NCBI RefSeq assembly: GCF_037622515.1
Contig: NZ_JBBJCN010000002.1
Coordinates: 124,001 to 188,000, forward strand
Source of the DNA: Paradesertivirga superstes
GTDB taxonomy: Bacteria > Bacteroidota > Bacteroidia > Sphingobacteriales > Sphingobacteriaceae
Length of the DNA stretch: 64,000 nucleotides
Direction: 5' to 3'
The notes under the pieces are model-generated. The model had not been told where the DNA came from, ran no database searches, and saw only the letters and a program-made list of their open reading frames with translations. Below are positions 1-8,672 of this stretch, one piece after another. Each line of letters starts with the position of its first letter. Position 1 is the first letter of the stretch. Made by a program: the position numbers and the translations under genes.

Positions 1-34
1 CTCTAAGTATATCCCAAAATAAAATCTAATATTC

Positions 35-1660
35 ATGCAGAAAGAAATAAGCTTTTTCTTACTTAGAAAAGTATTTACCAATTTAATAGTTCTTGCAAGT
101 GCTACTTCGGCATACGCACAATTTCCAATGATAACCAGAAGCTCCACCGCTACAGGTGATTCGGTACTTGGGGAAGCCAAGGCGCTGTCTGATAAAGCAT
201 GGGAAAGAGCCAGGATTATCATTGATCGTGATGCTCAACGGGGTAAACCGTTTATACAATGGGCATCCAGCCCTAAAGATTTACCACAAGCTGAAATACC
301 TGCTTTTCCTGGTGCAGAGGGAGGTGGAGCGTATTCGTTTGGAGGGCGCGGAGGACGTGTTTTCGTCGTGACAAATTTATCTGACAGCGGCCCCGGTTCC
401 TTGAGAGAAGCCTGTGAAGAAGGCGGAGCGAGAATAATAGTATTTAATATTGCCGGTATCATTCGTTTAAAATCTCCTATTGTTGTCCGCGCTCCCTATA
501 TAACAATTGCAGGAAATACTGCTCCGGGAGACGGTGTTTGTGTTGCAGGTGAATCAATTTGGGTCAATACTCACGATGTCGTGATCAGGCACATGAGATT
601 TCGCCGTGGTGAAGCCAAATATGAGCGTCGGGATGATGCTATCGGAGGAAATCCCATTGGAAACATTATGCTGGATCATGTTTCAGCCAGTTGGGGACTT
701 GATGAGAATATGTCCTGGTACCGTCACATGTATGATGCCGGAGATGGATCTCCGCTTCAAAAAATGCCAACAGTTAATATCAGTATACAAAATTCTATTT
801 TTTCTGAGTGTTTAAATACTTATCGTCATGCCTATGGAAGCACGATTGGAGGATTGAACAGCACCTTCATGCGTAACTTATGGGCGAACAACATCGCCCG
901 AAATCCATCAATTGGTATGCACGGTGATTTTACAATGATTAATAATGTAGTCTTTAACTGGAAGCATCGTTCTGCAGACGGCGGTGATCATCGTTCGATG
1001 TTTAATGTAATTAATAATTACTACAAACCAGGGCCAGCAACTATTAAAGATCGTCCGGCAGGATATCGAATTCTCCAACCTCAGGGAGACAGGGCCAGAA
1101 AAGACACACTTATTTTAGGACGGGTATATGCTGATGGCAATATCATGGAGGGCAATGAGAAAGTCACTAAAAATAATTGGGACGGAGGAATACAGGTAGC
1201 TGAATTGCCGGATGCAGGGAAACATTTGAATTATATCAAAGTGAATAAGCCATTCCCGATGGATCCTGTTACCATAACTTCTGCTCAGGTGGCTTACGAA
1301 ACTGTTCTTAAAAATTCGGGGGCTACATTACCTAGAAGAGATGCGGTTGATATTCGTATTATAAACGAGGTTCGAACCGGAAAAACAACCTATCAGGATG
1401 GTATCATTACTGACATCAGTCAGGTTGGAGGATACCCGGAATATAAGGGTACTCCTTATAAGGATTCAGATAATGACGGTATCCCGGATACCTGGGAAAA
1501 GAAGTATGGATTAAACCCTAAAGATCCGGCTGACGCAGTTTCTGATATTAATGGCGACGGGTATACAAATATTGAAAAGTTTATTCACAACATTGATCCT
1601 TTAAAGAAACTAAACTGGAAGGATCCGAATAAAAATACAGACACCTTAACTTCTAAATAA
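35..1660 (+). CDS. Secreted pectate lyase, polysaccharide lyase family 1 type
   Basis: Probably cleaves de-esterified pectin by beta-elimination outside the cytoplasm. The first ~28 residues form a signal peptide (hydrophobic LIVLASATSAYA, then Gln). The PL1-like parallel beta-helix starts at about residue 90 with the FPGAEGGGAYSFGGRGG pattern typical of Bacteroidota pectate lyases and continues with an LDHVSASWG strand near residue 212. After the helix, near residue 477, comes an Asp-rich DSDNDGIPDTWEKKYGLNP segment resembling a thrombospondin type-3 calcium-binding repeat. The length (541 aa) is normal for this group. DUF3826, a usual companion of pectin genes, follows on the same strand 217 bp downstream. 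Family assignment is firm; the exact pectin substrate is inferred. Confidence 0.88.
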   Translation: MQKEISFFLLRKVFTNLIVLASATSAYAQFPMITRSSTATGDSVLGEAKALSDKAWERARIIIDRDAQRGKPFIQWASSPKDLPQAEIPAFPGAEGGGAYSFGGRGGRVFVVTNLSDSGPGSLREACEEGGARIIVFNIAGIIRLKSPIVVRAPYITIAGNTAPGDGVCVAGESIWVNTHDVVIRHMRFRRGEAKYERRDDAIGGNPIGNIMLDHVSASWGLDENMSWYRHMYDAGDGSPLQKMPTVNISIQNSIFSECLNTYRHAYGSTIGGLNSTFMRNLWANNIARNPSIGMHGDFTMINNVVFNWKHRSADGGDHRSMFNVINNYYKPGPATIKDRPAGYRILQPQGDRARKDTLILGRVYADGNIMEGNEKVTKNNWDGGIQVAELPDAGKHLNYIKVNKPFPMDPVTITSAQVAYETVLKNSGATLPRRDAVDIRIINEVRTGKTTYQDGIITDISQVGGYPEYKGTPYKDSDNDGIPDTWEKKYGLNPKDPADAVSDINGDGYTNIEKFIHNIDPLKKLNWKDPNKNTDTLTSK

Positions 1661-1877
1661 AAATGTGAAAAGCAGGGTCGCCAAACCGTTCTTTATTATT
1701 GACAATACACATTGCTTCACCTTAACATATCCTTGCAGAAGTACTCAGTGTATTGCAGGGGATGTCCAGGAAGCTGGCAAAAGTTGAATAAAACGACTGC
1801 TGCAAGATGTCCGGTGTTTGTAAGAAAGCACCTGATACTTATCAAATTAAACTAAAACCGCTTAAAGCTTAAAAAGT

Positions 1878-2570
1878 ATGAATACCAAAAACTTAATTAT
1901 TTTAATGATCGCAGCTGTGCTATCCTTTTCTGCAAAGGCCCAGCTAAGCACTACCCAAAAAGCCACTCCCGAACAGCTGGCAAATGAAGAAGCCGCTATC
2001 TACAAGAATGCCGCCGAATGGACAGCTTCATTAAAGCTGAATAATGCTGATAAAGAAAATCGTATAAAGGCGCTTATCACTACGCACTTAAAAGCTGTGC
2101 ACGACTGGCATTATTCCCATAGTTACGAAACCGTTCCCGCTGGAATAAACCCCACTACCGGCAGGGCCTTAGGTCCTTTAGACAGGCAATTGATCGCTTC
2201 ATCGGCCATGCCAAAAAATGTGCATGACGACCTCATGGCCGGCCTGCGTAAGGATCTTACCGAGCAAGAGGTTGAGCTGGTATTGGATAAATACACGAAA
2301 GACAAACTGGCATCAACCCTTAGCAAATACAAAATGATCGTGCCCGACCTGACCGCCGAGGAAGAAAAAGTAATAGTATCCAACCTAAAGCAAGCGCGCG
2401 AGCAATCTATCGATTACAAGACTGTGAAGCTGGTAATCGAAATATTTGAAATATACCGTACCAAAAACGAGCAGTATTTAATTTCTAAGGGCCGCAACTG
2501 GTCTCAACTATATAAAAAATACATCGACATTGTTGAACCTCCTAAAGAGCCGGTTAAAAAGGACCAATAG
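1878..2570 (+). CDS. Secreted DUF3826 family protein
   Basis: A 230-aa exported protein with a clear signal peptide (MNTKNLIILMIAAVLSFSAKA, then Q). The mature part is alpha-helical and matches my recollection of DUF3826: a KAVHDWHYSH motif, a GRALGPLDRQ segment, and a charged C-terminal half. Bacteroidota carry such proteins in pectin and rhamnogalacturonan utilisation loci; the biochemical role is unknown to me. Its position after a pectate lyase gene supports the same context. The 217-bp spacer upstream suggests it may have its own promoter. Confidence 0.75.
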   Translation: MNTKNLIILMIAAVLSFSAKAQLSTTQKATPEQLANEEAAIYKNAAEWTASLKLNNADKENRIKALITTHLKAVHDWHYSHSYETVPAGINPTTGRALGPLDRQLIASSAMPKNVHDDLMAGLRKDLTEQEVELVLDKYTKDKLASTLSKYKMIVPDLTAEEEKVIVSNLKQAREQSIDYKTVKLVIEIFEIYRTKNEQYLISKGRNWSQLYKKYIDIVEPPKEPVKKDQ

Positions 2571-3294
2571 TGAAGAGCCCAACTTGACCGAAGTTAATTA
2601 TACGTTAGGGGTTCATATATAAATACTTTTAGTGAAAGTATGATTTTCATACTAGCAGGAGAGCCGATTGCACAATTCTATGTAGAAATTTATGACAGCT
2701 TTGAGCCGTTGCTCCACGTCTTGTTTTTGATGTATTTGTCCCTCCTTTAAATTGGTTAATAAGAAAGGCCGGTACTGTCCCCCAGACCGGTCTTTCATTA
2801 ATAGAATATTAGACAATAAATTACTCGCCCAATTGAGCAAGTTTTTGTAAAGCTTCTAAAAGGTTCGAGAAGCGCACATTCAGGCGGGCAAAAGCATCAC
2901 AGAAAGTGGGGCTTTTATTGTGCGCATGCTACTTTTAGTCACGTTCTGTATTCTGTATCGTTAGTTGGAATTGTGCTTTAAAGGGGAATACGGTTTTGGC
3001 CTGACCGGATTTTCCTTCTCCGGATTGCGTGCCCCTGGTCTTACGTGTTCTTTTTCACCGCCGAAGATCTGCCAAGTGGTTTGGCTAAGAGTCTGATCCC
3101 TTTTTCTTTCACAGTTTCTTGTTTTCCCGACTGCAATAGATCTGGTGTTAATTTTGACGATGGAGCTTACGTTGGGGTTAATGGAGAACAAGGAGTCAAA
3201 ACACTACGATTACGTTAGTAATACCGTGATACCAACATTGAAAATTAAAAATCGAAATAATCAGTTGCCATGCATAAATAAACATCGAGTTCTA
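2571..3294. other. Gene-poor decayed stretch
   Basis: No convincing intact gene lies here. On the minus strand at about 2821-2929 there is a short open segment (starting HAHNKSPTFCDAFARLN and ending KLAQLGE) with protein-like composition but no plausible start; it may be the C-terminus of a lost gene. Short open frames at 2652-2840 (minus) and 2961-3191 (minus) have no recognisable features or usable ribosome-binding context, and I do not call them genes. Confidence 0.4.
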
Positions 3295-3627
3295 ATGAAA
3301 GTTCATCTGATCAAGAAGCAAACTTTAGAAGAGTTCGCCCATCAACAGCCCAGAAGTAAAACCTCTTTAGAGGATTGGGTGGAAAAGTTAAAGTATGCCG
3401 GCTAGGAACAACCAGGCGATATGAAGGAGCCGTTTAACACTGTCGACCTTTTAGGGAAAAGCAGTAACCGGGTAATCTTTGATATTGGCGGTAATAATTT
3501 CAGGATGATCTGCAAGTATGTCTTCTGGGCGAAGCGAGCTCATTTATTTGTTTGCTGGATAGGAACACATGCCGAATACGACAAGATTTGCAAGCAAGGT
3601 GACCATTACACAATTAATATCTACTGA
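3295..3627 (+). pseudogene. higB: HigB-type toxin gene interrupted by an in-frame stop
   Basis: The frame from the ATG at 3295 encodes a HigB-like ribosome-dependent mRNA interferase: MKVHLIKKQTLEEF at the N-terminus, EDWVEKLKYA in the middle, then DLLGKSSNRVIFDIGGNNFR and an FVCWIGTHAEYDKI block close to the C-terminus, about 110 codons as usual for the family. Codon 37 (3403-3405) is TAG. Homologues normally have Trp here (KYADW), so a single TGG-to-TAG change explains it. The same frame stays open on both sides, so no other damage is visible. The higA antitoxin begins 2 bp after the stop. The toxin is probably inactive unless the stop is read through. Confidence 0.82.
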
Positions 3628-3629
3628 CC

Positions 3630-4013
3630 ATGGTAACGAAAGCGATTAAATATACTATAATAAAGAACAAGGGCCAGTATAACGAATATTGCGATCAATT
3701 GGAAAGGTTATTGAGCGAGGACCATACTGAACAAGTGCAGGATGAGATTGACCTGCTTACGCTTTTAATTGAGAAATATGATGAGGATAACAATTCCTTC
3801 CAGGAAACTGATCCTATCATCATGCTTCGCTCCTTTATGGAGGACCACCATATGAAACCTCAGGATTTAACCACTATTCTCGGCATCAGTAAAGGTTATG
3901 TCTCTGATATATTAAACTATAAAAAAGGCTTGTCTAAAGAAGTAATCAGGAAGCTTGCAGAGTACTTCAAAGTAAGGCAGGAGGCTTTTAACCGTCCTTA
4001 TAAACTGGTATAA
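3630..4013 (+). CDS. higA: HigA-type antitoxin, Xre family
   Basis: A 127-aa antitoxin. The N-terminal ~70 residues are helical and acidic. Residues ~80-115 form a Xre/HTH_3 DNA-binding domain (LTTILGISKGYVSDILNYKK, then KEVIRKLAEYF). In HigBA systems this protein neutralises the toxin and represses its own operon. The start is 2 nt after the higB stop, so the genes would be translationally coupled. It appears intact although its partner toxin has a stop codon, so it may now act as an orphan regulator or as protection against related toxins. Confidence 0.85.
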   Translation: MVTKAIKYTIIKNKGQYNEYCDQLERLLSEDHTEQVQDEIDLLTLLIEKYDEDNNSFQETDPIIMLRSFMEDHHMKPQDLTTILGISKGYVSDILNYKKGLSKEVIRKLAEYFKVRQEAFNRPYKLV

Positions 4014-4132
4014 AAGGGACTATAGCAGTCCCTCATCATTTATCTCTTTTTGATATTTAAGGTGTGAGTTGCTCGGAAAACTTTCACCAGACTTTCATTA
4101 CCTTTTTCATCATAAGCATATAGTTATTCATA

Positions 4133-4315
4133 CTATCGTTTTATAAGACAAGTCCTGGCCTCAATCTCGGGATCTTCAAAGTCTGCGAATTTCTGTGATT
4201 TCGAATTGTCTTTTGCAAAAGCACCTGGCGACTTTTGTTGAATATATTCATGACCTTCTATAAGTCCATCAGTAATTTGTTTAATAGAGTCTGAAATGAA
4301 GTCTTTTAATTCCAT
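4133..4315 (-). CDS. Small protein of a repeated unit, copy 1 (probably truncated)
   Basis: A 60-aa frame starting at MELKDFISDSIKQITDG, preceded by an A/G-rich AAGAGAGAG stretch that decides for this start over an in-frame ATG 51 nt upstream. It ends TCLIKR. A near-identical copy lies at 34309-34542 but runs on into unrelated sequence, so both look like N-terminal pieces of a longer gene cut at the same point. I do not recognise a function. It fills the 260-bp repeat flanked by copies of the 15-bp array motif. Confidence 0.45.
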   Translation of the reverse strand: MELKDFISDSIKQITDGLIEGHEYIQQKSPGAFAKDNSKSQKFADFEDPEIEARTCLIKR

Positions 4316-4395
4316 GGTTTGCTCTCTCTTAAAATTATTTATAACTAGTGAATACATACCGATCACTAGCTTACAAAAGTATCGTTTTTTGAGAC
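4135..4395. repeat. 260-bp repeated unit, copy 1
   Basis: This segment recurs at 34362-34622 with only a handful of substitutions. The right end is ATCGTTTTTTGAGAC (4381-4395) and the left end is the variant ATCGTTTTATAAGAC (4135-4149), so the unit is bounded by direct repeats of the same 15-bp motif. It lies 16 kb outside the main cassette array. Confidence 0.8.
4381..4395 (-). repeat. 15-bp boundary motif, copy 1
   Basis: ATCGTTTTTTGAGAC on the plus strand (GTCTCAAAAAACGAT on the minus strand). This is the only near-exact copy outside the 20.5-41.4 kb array. It sits 5' of the small gene ending at 4133, with 65 bp between motif and start codon. Confidence 0.75.
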
Positions 4396-4540
4396 TAAGG
4401 GTTTGATATACCTTAAGGCTAAGTTGTTACCGTTTCGACCATATAATTTGTCCATTTGGTGCGAAAGGTGATAGCATTTGCTTGTGTAAAAAACGAAGTT
4501 TTAAATTGCTCTGTCTTCACAAAGTCGCATTTAACCCGAA

Positions 4541-7462
4541 CTAGCCAAAGACACTTTGAGCTTTTTCAATGGTGGTTTTAAGGTCTATACCTTCACCCAA
4601 TACACCACTGAACAAATCGCCGGTTTCTCTTAAACGGTCTATCGCGTTATGAATATTGAAGTCTCGCATTGTCAGTCCGGGTCTGACTTCGTCCCAGCTT
4701 ACTGGCATAGATACAGTTGCGCCGGGCTTGGGCCTTAAAGAATAAACCCCGGCTATCGTTGCACCCGGCCGGTTTTGTAAAAAGTCCAGATACATTTTGC
4801 CTTTTCGATTAGAAATCATTCGTTCAAGAGTAGTAAAATCAGGTAACTGTTTATGTACAAGCTTCACTATAATATTGGCGAAAAGCTGACTTTGATCATA
4901 AGTGTATTTGGCGCCCAGCGGAATATAAATGTGTATGCCTGTTGAGCCCGAAGTTTTAGGATAGCTGGGAACATCTATAGCATCCAGCACTTTCCGGACT
5001 TCCTGCGCAGCCTGTATCACCTGCTCAAAACTTTGTTTGTCAGGATCGAGATCTATTACGCAGTAATCCGGGTAGTCTGCGGATTGAACACGACTGAACC
5101 AGGGGTTCATTTCGATACAACCCAATGTTGCCATCCATAATAAGGTCGCTTCATTATTTCCGAGTAAGTAGTCCTTATCCTCTCCGCTGTCATTTGTATG
5201 CGGCATCGTTTCAGCCCAGTCGGGAGCGCTATCTTTAACATTCTTCTGGTAGAAACTTTTCCCGTGTATTCCGCCGGGGAAACGGTTTAACGACATTGGC
5301 CGGTCTTTTAGATAGGGAACCATGAAAGGTGCAACCTGGTGATAGTAATTGAACATATCCCGTTTAGTGATTCCATCCTCGGGCCAGTACAATTTGTTAA
5401 GGTTAGTGAATTTGAGCAGGTGTCCATCCACCTTTTTCTCTTCAATATCATTCTTGGAGGAAATCAAAAGATCCGCCGGTATTACCGCTGATTTTGGATT
5501 GGATGCTTTAGCTTTTTTGGATGCAGGCTTCCCGCTTTTCACTGCCTCCATATCGGAAAGCAGGTTGACTTCTTCAACTACCTCATCAGTATCTTCTTCT
5601 GGTTCCATTACTATATCCTGAGGATTTTTATCGCTGCGCATACCTTTGAAAGAAGCCTGCCGGACTTTACCATCGTTGGTGATTTCAGCAAATTCTACCT
5701 CACAAACCAGGTCCGGCTTCAGCCAGGTCGCTTTTGCACCCAATCTTCTTGGTCGAAACGCCGAGGGTTCATCTACGTCCGGCTCATCATCAAAAGGGCA
5801 TTCAGCTGTTATCAAGGGCTTAAACTGCTCCATCATTTCTTTTTGCCTGGCCGCGTTAAAGCCGGTTCCAACTTTTCCGATATAGCGAAGCACTCCTCTT
5901 TGATCATAAACTCCAATTGCAAGCGCGCTGAAATACTTTACCGTCCCGTCATTTTTAGTAAACCCTGCTATAACCACCTCCTGCCGGAGCTTTGCTTTGA
6001 TCTTCAGCCACTGGCGAGAACGTGCATCTGAGGTGTACAAACTGTCGGCTCTCTTAGCAATAATGCCTTCAAGCTTCATCTTCTTAGCCGCTTCAAAAAA
6101 CTGTATACCATCCACTTCGAATGTCTGGCTTAAACGGACGAGCTCGCTTTCTGGTAAAATAGCCTTCAATATTTCCCGTCGCTGGTAGAGCGGCAATCCG
6201 GTAAGCAGTTTTCCATCGTACCAGAGAATATCAAACACGAAATAAACAAGGGTAGCATTTTTGGTATTGCGCCAATTCTGCAAGGCGCCAAAATTGGCGT
6301 TCCCCTTTTCATTAAGCGCAACAATCTCCCCGTCCAGAACCACGTTAAGCTGCCAGCTCTCCAGCAATTTATTGATAGGAGCAAACTGATCAAACTGAAG
6401 ATTATTTCGCGATACCAGCTCAGCTCTGCCCTCTTTAACCAGCGCAACCGCCCGGTAGCCGTCCCATTTTATCTCGTAAATCCATCCCGGATCATCAAAT
6501 GGCGCATCTACAAGAGTTGCCTTCATTGGTTTGATGTTAGAAGGGATTTTTGACTCCGGCGCGTCCTTTATTAAGGTTTTTAAATCAGCAATGGGTAATT
6601 CCTTATTGAGCTCTGCGGTTTCAGATTTCTGAATTTTCATTTCCAGAGTTTCTGCTTTTGGTGCTGATAACTTACCTTTTGAAATATCATCGTCAGCTAA
6701 TTCTATCCACACCGGCGCATGATCGCTTGAGCCCTTCCATCCCCGGACATGCTTATCTACTGCGGCCGAAGCAAGCCTTCCCGCAATTTTCCTGTTTAGC
6801 AGAATATGATCGAGCCTTAATCCGGCGTTTCTGCCATAGGCATCCCTAAGATAATCCCAAAAAGTATAAATGCGCTCATTTGGATAAAGTGTCCTGATTG
6901 CATCCATCCACCCCTGGTCTACCAGCTCCTTGTAAGCCTCCCGGCTTTCTGGCAGGAACAGGGCATTTTCAAGATATTTCTCTGGCTTGTATGTGTCCAG
7001 TTCCGTTGGCATTACATTATAGTCTCCTATTAAAATAACAGGGAAATCTAAATCGACCAGATCCTTTGCATGAGTAGTCAGGCGCTCAAACCAGCGTAAT
7101 TTATAGTCAAACTTCGGCCCTGGGTATGGATTCCCATTTGGAAGATAAATGCAACCAATTACGATCCCGTTTACAAACCCTTCGATATAGCGGCTGTGCG
7201 TAAATTCTTCGTCCTCACCCGGCAGGTCCTTACGCATTTCTCTGATAGGTGTTTTAGAAAGAATAGCAACACCGTTCCAGCTCTTCTGCCCATGCCAGAT
7301 GGCCTGGTAACCAGCATCCGCGATAGCTTGTTCAGGGAATTTGCCATTCTCTGATTTGAGCTCCTGCAGGCATACAATATCAGGCTCAGCCTCCTTCAGC
7401 CAGCGCAGCAAAATCTCTAATCGCCCGTTTATTCCGTTTATATTGTAAGTTGCTATTTTCAT
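4541..7462 (-). CDS. ligD: Exonuclease III-DNA ligase D fusion (ExoIII-LIG-POL)
   Basis: A 973-aa three-domain repair enzyme. Residues 1-~255 are an exonuclease III/AP-endonuclease domain (TYNINGI N-terminus, LQELK at ~34, GDYNV at ~146, RLDHIL at ~216, SSDHAPV at ~245). Residues ~305-610 are an ATP-dependent ligase: the nucleophile Lys332 lies in EIKWDGYR, followed by LDGEIVAL, LEGIIAKR and WLKIKA, then an OB fold. After a charged linker (~615-680), residues ~684-973 are the LigD polymerase/primase domain with the DLDP carboxylates at 804/806. LigD normally carries a phosphoesterase domain; here ExoIII stands in its place. It would process, fill and seal DNA breaks, usually with Ku, but no Ku gene is in the window. 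The AGGAG just before the ATG supports the start. Confidence 0.9.
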   Translation of the reverse strand: MKIATYNINGINGRLEILLRWLKEAEPDIVCLQELKSENGKFPEQAIADAGYQAIWHGQKSWNGVAILSKTPIREMRKDLPGEDEEFTHSRYIEGFVNGIVIGCIYLPNGNPYPGPKFDYKLRWFERLTTHAKDLVDLDFPVILIGDYNVMPTELDTYKPEKYLENALFLPESREAYKELVDQGWMDAIRTLYPNERIYTFWDYLRDAYGRNAGLRLDHILLNRKIAGRLASAAVDKHVRGWKGSSDHAPVWIELADDDISKGKLSAPKAETLEMKIQKSETAELNKELPIADLKTLIKDAPESKIPSNIKPMKATLVDAPFDDPGWIYEIKWDGYRAVALVKEGRAELVSRNNLQFDQFAPINKLLESWQLNVVLDGEIVALNEKGNANFGALQNWRNTKNATLVYFVFDILWYDGKLLTGLPLYQRREILKAILPESELVRLSQTFEVDGIQFFEAAKKMKLEGIIAKRADSLYTSDARSRQWLKIKAKLRQEVVIAGFTKNDGTVKYFSALAIGVYDQRGVLRYIGKVGTGFNAARQKEMMEQFKPLITAECPFDDEPDVDEPSAFRPRRLGAKATWLKPDLVCEVEFAEITNDGKVRQASFKGMRSDKNPQDIVMEPEEDTDEVVEEVNLLSDMEAVKSGKPASKKAKASNPKSAVIPADLLISSKNDIEEKKVDGHLLKFTNLNKLYWPEDGITKRDMFNYYHQVAPFMVPYLKDRPMSLNRFPGGIHGKSFYQKNVKDSAPDWAETMPHTNDSGEDKDYLLGNNEATLLWMATLGCIEMNPWFSRVQSADYPDYCVIDLDPDKQSFEQVIQAAQEVRKVLDAIDVPSYPKTSGSTGIHIYIPLGAKYTYDQSQLFANIIVKLVHKQLPDFTTLERMISNRKGKMYLDFLQNRPGATIAGVYSLRPKPGATVSMPVSWDEVRPGLTMRDFNIHNAIDRLRETGDLFSGVLGEGIDLKTTIEKAQSVFG

Positions 7463-7478
7463 TCTCCTGAGACAACAA

Positions 7479-7494
7479 AGCCCCTTGCGGGGCT
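7479..7494 (-). terminator. Stem-loop just upstream of ligD
   Basis: AGCCCC-TTGC-GGGGCT forms a perfect 6-bp GC-rich stem with a 4-nt loop. On the minus strand it is followed by TTTGTTG and lies 17 bp before the ligD start codon, so it could terminate a lost upstream gene or attenuate ligD. On the plus strand it is followed by a T-rich tract as well. Confidence 0.6.
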
Positions 7495-7500
7495 GTTATT

Positions 7501-7701
7501 TTACTGGAATATTCTTTCTATATTCTTTCCCTTATTTTTTCCCAACAGCAAGCCCTGACGAGCCCGCTCATCCAGATATTGATAGAGGAACATCACAATA
7601 TTGAAAACTGTTTTTATCGTGGATCTTTGAAAGGGAAAGAGATGAGTCTTAATTTCCTTTAAAAATAACACTTCGGCGCAAAGCTGAATTTCAAGGGCCG
7701 G
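7501..7701 (-). other. Possible gene remnant upstream of ligD
   Basis: About 66 codons are open on the minus strand and end with TAA immediately before the stem-loop at 7479-7494. The segment (for example FLYQYLDERARQGLLLG) has protein-like composition but no plausible ATG near its beginning. It could be the C-terminus of a lost gene that once preceded ligD; I do not recognise the family. The rest of 7702-7943 shows no gene. Confidence 0.25.
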
Positions 7702-7943
7702 TCAGGGCAATTTCTATACTCTCCCAGCCACCTGTCCCGTCATTCTCGCGCAGGCAGGAAATCCAAATGCAGAGCCCATACGGTGAATTTATTTGCCTGC
7801 ATACTGACCTAAAAACTACCATCCAAAAAGCTCAAAGTGTATTTGTCTGAATGACAGAGCGTACTTGTTGACACTATTTAGTAAAACGAAAATTAAGGGC
7901 TGTAAACTTTCAAACTGTTTATAAACATTATCGTTATCTATTT

Positions 7944-8672
7944 ATGCCAGAAGCGCCTACCATTCTTGTACTTTGTGAAAATTCTAAGCAATTCATCGGT
8001 CAAAAAGTGCTCGGGGTTGAAGGATCTATCAAAGCCGACATTAAAGAGAAAATAAAAGGAAACAATATCCTAAATGTCAGAACCTATGGCAAACAACTAC
8101 TAATCCTTTTTCCTGAGTTCACAATATCGGTCCATCTTATGCTTTTTGGCTCTTTCACTATTAATTCCGAAAAGCCAGGTAAGCTTACGCTAGGTTTGAC
8201 CTTTAAAACCGGCAACCTAAACTTCTATGCTAGTGTCGTCAAGTTAATCGAAAAGCCGTTAGACGAGGTTCTTGACTGGCGCTCCGAGGTAATGAATGAG
8301 AATTTTGATCAAAAACTTGCCCTAAAGAAGGTCAAGGCAAATCCAAACGATGAAATTGTAGATGTCCTTATTGACCAAAACATATTTACTGGAGTTGGGA
8401 ATAAGATTAGAAACGAAGTTTTATTTAGGGTTATGGTTCATCCCCTGAGTAAAATAAAAGCTATTCCTGATAAAAAGCTAAAAGATATAATTGAAGACTG
8501 CGTGAAGTTCAGCTTTGAAATGCTTGAATGGAAGAGGAACGGTGTGATGGATGATAACCTGGTAATCTATAAACGAAAAGAATGCCCCCGGGATAAAATG
8601 CCGATTATTCACGAAAAGCTTGGTTCAAGGACTGTTCATTTTTGCGAAAAATGCCAGGAATTATTTGAGTAG
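7944..8672 (+). CDS. Fpg/Nei-family DNA glycosylase
   Basis: A 242-aa base-excision repair enzyme of the formamidopyrimidine-DNA glycosylase/endonuclease VIII family. It starts MPEAP, so after Met removal Pro is the N-terminal nucleophile and Glu follows, as in the family. The central helix-two-turn-helix region contains DQNIFTGVGNKIRNEVL, which inserts into DNA. The C-terminal zinc-finger region is degenerate: CPRDK supplies one Cys where two are usual, with an intact FCEKCQ pair. It overlaps the convergent DUF72 gene by 12 bp. Substrate preference cannot be read from sequence. Confidence 0.87.
   Translation: MPEAPTILVLCENSKQFIGQKVLGVEGSIKADIKEKIKGNNILNVRTYGKQLLILFPEFTISVHLMLFGSFTINSEKPGKLTLGLTFKTGNLNFYASVVKLIEKPLDEVLDWRSEVMNENFDQKLALKKVKANPNDEIVDVLIDQNIFTGVGNKIRNEVLFRVMVHPLSKIKAIPDKKLKDIIEDCVKFSFEMLEWKRNGVMDDNLVIYKRKECPRDKMPIIHEKLGSRTVHFCEKCQELFE

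Noticed and set aside
2961..3191. Minus-strand 76-aa open frame
   Set aside because: No start context, low-complexity charged composition and overlap with decayed sequence upstream of higB.
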